Source: Chondrilla cf. caribensis (lineage: Eukaryota > Porifera > Demospongiae > Chondrillida > Chondrillidae). From it: a DNA stretch of 64,000 nt. Location: positions 2,709,820-2,773,819 of the forward strand of contig OZ026568.1 in NCBI GenBank assembly GCA_964020155.1, read 5' to 3'. The position numbers were made by a program, and so were the translations under genes. Shown here piece after piece: positions 56,064 to 64,000 of this stretch. Within the stretch, counting starts at the first letter, position 1. The number at the start of each line of letters is the position of its first letter. The notes beneath the pieces are model-generated. The model was not told where the DNA came from and did not search any database. It saw nothing but the letters and a program-made list of their open reading frames with translations.

Positions 56064-57781
56064 CTCTTATTACATATAGATTTATTTATATTTATTTTGT
56101 TTCTGTCATTGATTTATGAAAACTAGATGATTATTTTATTAACGTATACACGTATTATTATGGAGTGTATTTATTATTACGTTATGGTCTATTGTATTAT
56201 TCTTAGTTATAATAATTATTGCTATTTTATTGTGATTACTGTTTATTCATATTGGAGCAGTATGTTCATAACATTGTATATTTAGCAGTTGAGACTACAT
56301 TGTTAGATAGATATGTACATTGTACAGTTAAAGAGATGTATGCACCTTTCCAGACCACACGTGCATAGATGCATTACTATGTATATTATACATATGTACA
56401 CACATACTGTACATGTACATAAAAACACAGTACCAGCATTACATTTCACTACTGTTGAAAGTATACTATTGAAATATATTATTACATACATCTTAATGTA
56501 AATGAAATATTACATACATCTTTGAACATATATCAATATTATTATAATAATAATATTGTACATTTATTTCAATGTATATATTCCAATAAATTTAGATATG
56601 TACGTCATGTATGTCCTTGTGCGATGAATGTACATTTTCAAACATATTATGTACATACATCCACCACACATACTGTACTTAATATGGTGCATGTACATAA
56701 GACGTTTTGAACACTAACAATACATCTCAATTACATTTGTTGGTATTATATTGATACTACAATGATTATTACATATGACCATCTGATGTATTTACATTTT
56801 ATACCACATACATGTGCATACATCACACATCCATATTATCCATCACACATGCATAAATGCATCGCCCATATGTACACAAATGATACAGATTATGTATATA
56901 CGTATACATACCCCTCACATACTGTATATGTACTTATCATGCACATACGTATATAATAGAGAGGTTCCACTGTATATATACGTACATACTGTATGTACAA
57001 ATTTATATTATTTATATACTTTGTGTATTGAAACCAATGATCACCTTATAATTATTGTTGTTGTGTATTTGTTAAAAACATGTGTACATACGTACACTGT
57101 ACATATTGCAGTAGGCGTAAAGTGGATAAGTACATAAGTACGTAATGTTTTGCACCAAAAATAAGGACGTCCACAGAGCATGATCATGACAAAAAGTTAA
57201 GATAGCATAACAATCTATACCTACAACAAAACTACACCTATATGTACGTTACCCCAACCTGACAGGTACTGTAATACGTACAGTATTTGTATGTAATGAA
57301 CATGTAAACAATGAACTTTCATATATACAAAGCAACCTGTATACATCTCAATATTATTACAATTGTTAGTATTAGATAGATATACACCATTACATACTGT
57401 GTGTACGTAGTCTGCATGTACATAATGAGACATACAGTACCACCAGTATACATCTCAATTGGAGTTGATAGGATTAGATAAATATGTACAGCATAATATG
57501 TGTGTGTGACATATGTACATATATATGTGCATACACAATACATATGCATTCATTCATTACACATGTATACATGCATGACATATGCCTAGATGTACACACA
57601 TTCATGCATACATATCATGCACATATCCCATACATATTGTACATGTACACTTTGTACATGTATACAATGAAGCATCTGTAGTACATTAAAAAGGTCAAAA
57701 GACAGTATATAAAATTAATGTAAGTCTAACTTAAGTTTCACCATTATACCCTACCTCTACCCCTACACGATCACAGATTTA
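56064..57781. repeat. AT-rich satellite-like region
   Basis: The motif CATCTCAA(C/T)TACA.TTG, followed by TAGTATTA and then ATGTACAG-type text, recurs about nine times between 56280 and 58640 at irregular spacing (for example near 56446, 56722, 57345, 57449). Between the motifs lie TACATACGTA-type simple repeats. No gene seen. Confidence 0.6.
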
Positions 57782-58850
57782 ATTGGTGTAATTCAGTACG
57801 GACATAAGCCAGACATAATGTATATACGTACATACCGTACAAGTACACAATGAGATATATTATGGTACAAACGTTACATTTCAGCTATATTTGATAGTAT
57901 TACATAGGTATGTACAGTATACTTGTCCACATGGTGTATGTACATTCTTGTATACACATGCCTTAATGTATTTCACATATATCTACACATAGTACATACA
58001 TTACATATACCTATATAGACCGCGTCATACTGTACATAATGGTCATGTACACAGAGATATATGTACAATATATATACGAGCAGTACATCTCAACTACAGT
58101 TGATAGTATTACAGAGATATATGTATACAGTATACAGTTCATGTGGTTTATGTACATACATATTATTTCTACACCACACATGTGCATACACCACAAGTAA
58201 ATACAGTCATCACACATAATATGTACATATGTACGTACACCCATACTGTGCATGTATGTATATACAAAAATAACATTTAATCTATTGTGAATTGTAATAG
58301 ATAATTTGTATACGTATTGGTGTAATTTAGTACGGACATAAGCCAGACATAATGTATACACGTACATGCCTTACAAGTACACAATGAGACATATTATGGT
58401 ACAAACAGTACATTTCAACTATATTTGATAGTATTACATAGGTATGTACAGTATACTTGTCCACATGATGTATGTACATTCTTGTATACACATGCCTTAA
58501 TATAATATTACACATATATCTACGTAGTACATACATTACATATACCTATATAGATCGCGTCATATATACTGTACATAATGGTCATGTATACAGAGATATA
58601 CGTACAATATGTATATCTCAACTACAGTTGATAGTATTACAGAGATATATGTATACAGTATACAGTTCATGTGGTTTCTGTACATACATATTATTTCTAC
58701 ACCACACGTGTATACACCACAAGTAAATACAGTCATAACACATAGTATGTACATATGTACACCCATACTGTGCATGTATGTATATACATAAATAACATTC
58801 AATCTATTGTTAACTGTAATAGATAATTTGTATACGTATGTTGGTTTGTG
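57782..58850. repeat. Tandem duplication of a 534-bp unit
   Basis: Copy 1 starts at 57782 and copy 2 at 58316, both opening ATTGGTGTAATT(C/T)AGTACGG and continuing through CATAAGCCAGACATAATGTA. They are close to identical over most of their length. Each contains two of the smaller satellite motifs. Confidence 0.92.
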
Positions 58851-58944
58851 TCCACTGTTTCTGGCTATTGGCCGTCATCAGTACAGTGTAGCAAAAAGCA
58901 ACTGTAGACAGTGTTTTGACTGCCCCAGCATACAAAGCTGGTTA

Positions 58945-59208
58945 TTTCTATGCATACAAGGCATAGTTGGGTTCTATGCATACAAGGCATAGTTGTGTTC
59001 TATGCATACAACGCATAGTTGGGTTCTATGCATACATGGCATAGTCAGGTTCTATGCATACATGGCATAGTCAGGTTCTATGCATACATGGCATAGTCAG
59101 GTTCTATGCATACATGGCATAGTCAAGTTCTATACATACAAGGCATAGTCACATTCATGCATACAAAGCATAGGTAGATTCTGTGCATACAAGGTATAAT
59201 CAGGTTCT
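58945..59208. repeat. 26-bp minisatellite, about 10 copies
   Basis: Units with the core TTCTATGCATACA followed by GGCATAG repeat every 26 bp. The central four copies are identical and copies decay towards 59208. Each unit has a TATGCATA palindrome. Ends about 120 bp beyond the Helitron stop codon. Confidence 0.95.
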
Positions 59209-62200
59209 AAGCTTTGCAGGCACACATAGTCAAACACAAATGTTTACATACATTGGCATAATGAAATTTTGTGGTGACATAACCACGTTTTATGGATGCA
59301 AAGCAGTTCACTTTGTACGTGCATCAATTTACATAGTAGCAAACAATACCTTCAGTCTGTCATCTTCACTTTTTCTTTCTAAAAGACGCTGACTACCTGC
59401 CAAACTTTGAAGTCTTTGAAAATCAAAAGACGGCTTGAAAGCCAAATCTGATAATTGACGAACTCTAGAACATGCAACAAAAGTTAAACCTGGTGTAAAC
59501 TCCCTTTTGCCTATGTCAATCACAACCTTGTTCAAAGTCAAACCCTGTGCTTTGTGAATTGTGATAGCCCACGCAAGTTTAAGGGGTAGCTGTTGTCTAG
59601 ACATGACAGTATTACCTTCTACCCAGGTACGTTTGAGAGGTACTATGGGTATAGTCCCATCATGCAAAGTTGGTCCTGAATAGTGATCAAATTTGACCAT
59701 TACTGCCTGTGGAAGATCTGGAGGAGATCCTCTCAAATAGGCAATTGCTTTGACAGTTCCCATGGCACCGTTCATGAGTCCTGCTTCAATCCACAGGTTG
59801 TTTGTTAGCATAATTCTGGCATCTTTACAGAGGTTTATAACTGCTTCAAGACCTCCACATTCGTCAGGTGATGCTTTTGAAGCATTTGGACCTGTGTGCA
59901 AACCTTGAATAGTCGCAATGGGATGTCCACTGTCTTTTAATTTTGCCAAGTTGTATTCACACACAGATTCTATGGTAGGGAAGAGGCGTGGAGCATCTGC
60001 AAAAGCATACAATTCATGACTTGACAGACGTGCCATTGATCTTGTCATCAACAATTGCCAGTCTTCAACTGTGACAGCAGCATTACGCAATCTGAACAGT
60101 AAATCTCTGAAAGCAACTTGTTCAATCGAGTTTCCATTTTGACGCATCTGTTGTTGTAAGACAATTGCGTTATTGAACATTTGGTAGACAGCTCTACCAC
60201 GATCTGATATAGCTGAACTGACTCGTACTGTAAACACGGCTAGATCCATCACTGGAGGTAGTTGACCAAAATCACCAACCAGAATGCATGAACAACCTCC
60301 CAGGACTTCATCTGTTGTTCGTGGGAAAGCTTGCCGTAATCTGTAGTCTACTTGACCGAGCATCTTTCTTCCCATCATACTCATTTCATCAATGATGAGA
60401 TATTTTACTCCATTCCACCTGTCTTGCAGTTGTTGTAGTTGGTGTCCTTCCAATGGTCTGAATTCACCTTTGGTGGGTAGACTCAGTAACGAATGCAGAG
60501 TTGCACCTTGGACGTTGAAAGCCGCAACACCAGTGGGAGCTGCAATTAGAACTTGTTGGCCTAGAAGTTGTCGCAAACAATTAATGAGAAATGATTTCCC
60601 CGTACCAGCTGTACCTGAAATGATCATTCTTAGAGGATCTGTGCTTTTGTTCAGGAAATGCAGCTTCACTTTGTCGTATGCTGTTCTCTGATGACCTTGC
60701 AAAAGAGCTGGATCGACAGCATCAGAATGAAGTGTTGTTGAAACTTGACTACCCTTAGCGGTTATGATGAAACGATTTGCTTCTTCCAGATTTGGATAGA
60801 CTTTTGCAGCGTCTTGCCATTGCACTGAAGACGGTTCATCCACTGTTGAGTCACTTGGATGTTGGTTGCAAAGTATCATCCATTCTTCAGTGAACCGGTT
60901 TGTTTGACCTGCTTGTGCATTTTGTTGGTGCTGATCATCATCGTCATCATTGTGATCAACATGCAATACACGCTGTACATCATCTTCAAGGCATGGTGGA
61001 ATCTTCCCACTGGACAAAAATTCAACATAGGCTGCTTCGTAAGTTGTGTGTCCATTCTTTAACGAATCTACACATCTGAAAGGGATATGTAACATCATTT
61101 TCTGCATACAATATTGTTCAAAACGTGCTCCATTTGGGTCACAGGATATATACGGTCTGACAATCACAACTGCTGTCTTTGTTCGCTTGGAAATGGATGT
61201 TTTGGTACAGTGGTAATTCTGTACAAACTTGAGCAGTGTTATTTCATCAAACTCTGATGTTGAAGGACGTTCCACATACTTATCAAGAGTTGATAGAGCT
61301 GTGGCAGTGCTTCCTTCTTCCAGATTATTCTGAATTTCTCTGGACCCATCCAGGCTTAAGTAGACATACTCTCGTGTTGACAAAGACATGGGTAATTGCA
61401 AAAGTAGATGACATGTTTCTTGAGCTGAGAAATCCCTTTCTGATAGAGTTTTCATCAGTAGCTTCTGAACTGCCTTCAAAGACCGATCATCATCTTTGAG
61501 ATTTCGCACAATTGTGGCATAAATGTCCTTGAGAGATTCTGATCTATTTTCAGACTTGGTTGCATACTTTGCAACATACTGGATGACTTTCTTTTTCGAC
61601 ATACAGTATTGCATATCCACATTGGCTCTCCATCCGACCAGCTGAATTGGGTTGTAACTGTTGATCAGGGGATCATTTCTGGACGTAGTCAATGTTAAAT
61701 CACCATCCTCATTGAAATCGACTTTACTCTTTTGTTCCAATGGTTTGGGAAAACCAAAGCGACATACTTGTCTTCCATCAACATTTCTAAGGCAATATGC
61801 TTCTGAACACATAGTGTGCCTCTCACATGTGGCAATGAGTTGAGTGAGGTCTTCAGTGATATCCCGCCTGGCATCCAGAAATGATTTGTTGCATACATGT
61901 GGATCTGTTTGAGGTTTTGGCGCTTGACTGACATCTGGATTGCTCTGTGGCAATGCTGGATTCTGTGTTGACACTAACGAGTCAATAAAATTTAAAACCA
62001 GCTGTTTGTGTCCTTCTGATACATTAGGGTCACCATAGATTTTTTCCACATCAGGTGCATCAGACAACCATGCAAGTCCATGGATGTGAGGACTTCCTCT
62101 GTGTTGCCATTCGAAACGCAGCCAATAGTCTTTCACTCTGAGGATACCCTTGTAGAAATACTTTATGAATTGAATTACTCTCTCATAGAAGAACCAGTCA

Positions 62201-64000
62201 GCAATTGCAGGGTTTTCAATGACAGCATCACTGCGTGACTTCTTATCGTTGGGGTTTGAACAGATTAGTTCAGCCAATTCTGGCCACTGAATGTCTGCTG
62301 CACTGTGGGTGAAAAATATTGTTGGCATCCCAAGGGTGTCCACCATTGCTGTCAACCTGGTACGTTGTCGCATCCAATACTGCCGGGTACCACGCAATGA
62401 TGTTGCGAAATGGAGAACACGATTTGCAAGTGATGTCCCTTCAGTGCCTATCATATCTTTCAGCTCTTCAACGCTTAGTTGGGCATCATTGACATTTTGT
62501 TTGACGTATATCCGTCCTGTCTGTAAGGCACGCCAACGCATCTCTGTATTCAATGCAAAGTAGCGGAATCGAGGGTGCTTTGCAAATCTACCATCTTTGT
62601 ACAACATCAAATGTTTGAAGTAGGTCCCAATGGTTATAGGACGAAGTCTTGGAACAGTGAAATCTCCTCTTGCATTTGGAAACAGAGTGGGGAATGCTAA
62701 AGAAAAGTACCCCTCATGGTTGAATTCATTGATTGCAGTGCCCTGTATACTTGGCCAAGAAACAGGATTGTTTTGAGCTACTTGCTGCCGGATGGTGTCA
62801 TCTTCTGTGTTTTGATTCGATTGTAACAATGGCAAAAAACTGCTTGATAGCTCATGACTTTGATCTTCCTGTGTACATTGACCCAATCCAATTTCTTCAA
62901 ATGAGCAATTTGGTAATTCATTGATGATTGAACCATCAATTGGCAGATGTTCGAGAACTCCCCTATCAATTGTTATGTCTTTGAAATATGGATTGTTGTC
63001 TATTAGCCATTGTAATGCTGCCAATATTTTGTGTTTTCGAACACGAAAATCTTTGTGTCGGCCATCGCTGTAGTGTTTTCTTACAATGAGAATGTTCATT
63101 TCTGATGGCGATCTTGGTAATGACTTGACAAAGTTGCTCACATCATGAGGTAGACTGATGACATGTCCACTATATCCCAATTGACCATGGGGTAGTCTAT
63201 ATATTGTCATCATGGGCATAATTGGCGATATAAGCATTTGTTCTGTTTGTGAAAGATCTTGCAATTCTGGCGGAACTGCACATGGATGCATGTTATTTTC
63301 AGCAGAGAACAGCTTTGTTTCATTTTGATCTTTCAAACATCTCGTACATGTACTTCCATGGCAAGAGATTGATGGAAAACCTTCATTACATGTAATACAT
63401 GTGTTCGGCTGGTATGATGACATCACATGATGGAACTCAATTAATCTTGATTGAACGTTTGTTGTGAGTATGTCGGGTAAATTCTGGAACTGCAGACACT
63501 CATTATTTTCTTGCACAGAGGAACTGAATAAAAGAGGGGTTTCAACTTGATTGCTTTGCCTAATATTTGATGGTCCCGGTTGGTCACTATCATCATTACG
63601 AACTTTTTTGGCTTGACGTGAAGTTTGCGCAGACTTCCTTTTCAGTCTCAATCTTTCTTGGCATTCACTCTCGCTTTCGTTTTGTTGTATGTGCAAATTT
63701 TGCTGTCTTAGCATCTCCAAACGTTTCTGCCTCTGTGGTAGAGTTTCAGCATCAATACGTTTTTCGGCAGATTTTCTGAGGACTTCCAAACGTTCCTGTC
63801 TCTGTGGCAGAGTTTCAGCATCAATACGTTTTTCAGCCGATTTTCTGAGGACTTCCAAACGTTCCTGTCTCTGTGTTAGGGTTTCATTATTAATACGACT
63901 CTGAGCAGACTGTCTCATCTCTTTCAAACGTTTTTGTGTTTGTACAGGGGTTTCAGCATCAATACGTTCTTCAGCAGATTGTCTCAACTGTTCCAAACGT
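59209..64000 (-). mobile_element. Helitron, autonomous-type, 5' end outside window
   Basis: The coding part is complete at its 3' end. The expected terminal CTRR with a short upstream hairpin should lie on the minus strand between 59328 and about 59200 or within the neighbouring minisatellite. I could not assign it with confidence. Confidence 0.7.
59329..64000 (-). CDS. Helitron Rep-helicase, N-terminus outside window
   Basis: Rolling-circle transposase of the Helitron class: an HUH nuclease joined to a PIF1-family DNA helicase. More than 1550 codons without a stop run off the right edge. From that edge: four 23-residue charged repeats (RLEVLRKSAEKRIDAETLPQ) and a CxxC-type zinc motif near residue 200 (CITCNEGF, CTRC). 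A Helitron-like N domain (GYFSLAFPTLFPNARGDF) follows. The HUH motif is near 635 (QHRGSPHIHGLAW) and the paired tyrosines near 805 (VIQYVAKYATK). PIF1 helicase motifs start near 1130 (GTAGTGKS, Walker A; LIIDEMSMMG, Walker B; LVGDFGQLPP), ending with a C-terminal TIHKAQGLTL motif. All expected catalytic residues are present. An intact frame of this length points to a young, perhaps active copy. Confidence 0.95.
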   Translation of the reverse strand, partial: RLEQLRQSAEERIDAETPVQTQKRLKEMRQSAQSRINNETLTQRQERLEVLRKSAEKRIDAETLPQRQERLEVLRKSAEKRIDAETLPQRQKRLEMLRQQNLHIQQNESESECQERLRLKRKSAQTSRQAKKVRNDDSDQPGPSNIRQSNQVETPLLFSSSVQENNECLQFQNLPDILTTNVQSRLIEFHHVMSSYQPNTCITCNEGFPSISCHGSTCTRCLKDQNETKLFSAENNMHPCAVPPELQDLSQTEQMLISPIMPMMTIYRLPHGQLGYSGHVISLPHDVSNFVKSLPRSPSEMNILIVRKHYSDGRHKDFRVRKHKILAALQWLIDNNPYFKDITIDRGVLEHLPIDGSIINELPNCSFEEIGLGQCTQEDQSHELSSSFLPLLQSNQNTEDDTIRQQVAQNNPVSWPSIQGTAINEFNHEGYFSLAFPTLFPNARGDFTVPRLRPITIGTYFKHLMLYKDGRFAKHPRFRYFALNTEMRWRALQTGRIYVKQNVNDAQLSVEELKDMIGTEGTSLANRVLHFATSLRGTRQYWMRQRTRLTAMVDTLGMPTIFFTHSAADIQWPELAELICSNPNDKKSRSDAVIENPAIADWFFYERVIQFIKYFYKGILRVKDYWLRFEWQHRGSPHIHGLAWLSDAPDVEKIYGDPNVSEGHKQLVLNFIDSLVSTQNPALPQSNPDVSQAPKPQTDPHVCNKSFLDARRDITEDLTQLIATCERHTMCSEAYCLRNVDGRQVCRFGFPKPLEQKSKVDFNEDGDLTLTTSRNDPLINSYNPIQLVGWRANVDMQYCMSKKKVIQYVAKYATKSENRSESLKDIYATIVRNLKDDDRSLKAVQKLLMKTLSERDFSAQETCHLLLQLPMSLSTREYVYLSLDGSREIQNNLEEGSTATALSTLDKYVERPSTSEFDEITLLKFVQNYHCTKTSISKRTKTAVVIVRPYISCDPNGARFEQYCMQKMMLHIPFRCVDSLKNGHTTYEAAYVEFLSSGKIPPCLEDDVQRVLHVDHNDDDDDQHQQNAQAGQTNRFTEEWMILCNQHPSDSTVDEPSSVQWQDAAKVYPNLEEANRFIITAKGSQVSTTLHSDAVDPALLQGHQRTAYDKVKLHFLNKSTDPLRMIISGTAGTGKSFLINCLRQLLGQQVLIAAPTGVAAFNVQGATLHSLLSLPTKGEFRPLEGHQLQQLQDRWNGVKYLIIDEMSMMGRKMLGQVDYRLRQAFPRTTDEVLGGCSCILVGDFGQLPPVMDLAVFTVRVSSAISDRGRAVYQMFNNAIVLQQQMRQNGNSIEQVAFRDLLFRLRNAAVTVEDWQLLMTRSMARLSSHELYAFADAPRLFPTIESVCEYNLAKLKDSGHPIATIQGLHTGPNASKASPDECGGLEAVINLCKDARIMLTNNLWIEAGLMNGAMGTVKAIAYLRGSPPDLPQAVMVKFDHYSGPTLHDGTIPIVPLKRTWVEGNTVMSRQQLPLKLAWAITIHKAQGLTLNKVVIDIGKREFTPGLTFVACSRVRQLSDLAFKPSFDFQRLQSLAGSQRLLERKSEDDRLKVLFATM

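Noticed and set aside
58945..59208. Regular repeats that could suggest a CRISPR array
   Set aside because: Units are directly adjacent without unique spacers, and the genome is eukaryotic; it is a minisatellite.

Overview
This 64 kb window is nuclear DNA of an early-branching animal. The genes have many short GT-AG introns. Their products are animal or ciliate-type eukaryotic proteins: an exocyst subunit, a condensin subunit, two motile-cilium proteins, a Frizzled-type cysteine-rich domain and a CARD domain. Introns and spacers are packed with (GT)n/(CA)n tracts, TACGTA-rich simple sequence, small TA-flanked inverted-repeat elements, a LINE fragment and a Helitron. A sponge or another simple marine invertebrate is my best guess; this is inference from gene content, not from a marker gene.

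Layout. 1-2846 (+): EXOC8/Exo84, 5' end outside the window. 3.3-12.5 kb: no convincing host gene; two arrays of a 155-220 bp satellite family, a 5'-truncated LINE, a GC-rich TE-like block and dispersed repeats. 12631-15189 (-): CFAP119/CABCOCO1-like cilium protein, head to head with NCAPG (15305-22435, +; 14 exons, 928 codons when joined). 24267-25409 (-): secreted or GPI-anchored Frizzled-CRD-like protein, head to head with CFAP99 (25728-42874, +; 23 exons, 653 codons). 43513-51355 (-): a 17-exon, 1050-codon protein combining an N-terminal CARD, a coiled coil, a KH RNA-binding domain and an unrecognised C-terminal region. It is head to head with a SLU7-like first exon that carries an in-frame TAG. 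54666-55228 (-): small CCCH zinc-finger gene, head to head with an RPA-like OB-fold/zinc-ribbon ORF (55344-56063, +). 56.1-59.3 kb: tandem and satellite-like repeats. 59329 to the right edge (-): open Helitron Rep-helicase frame, N-terminus cut by the window.

Recurring themes. Four successive head-to-head pairs with start codons 115-318 bp apart suggest a compact genome with bidirectional promoters. Two of the pairs include a cilium gene. For the long genes, reading frame is kept exactly across every predicted junction, so those models are well supported by sequence alone. The CARD-KH protein is the most unusual coding feature: it links a death-fold signalling domain to a nucleic-acid-binding domain. 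Coordinates of exon ends were worked out by hand and may be off by a base in places.
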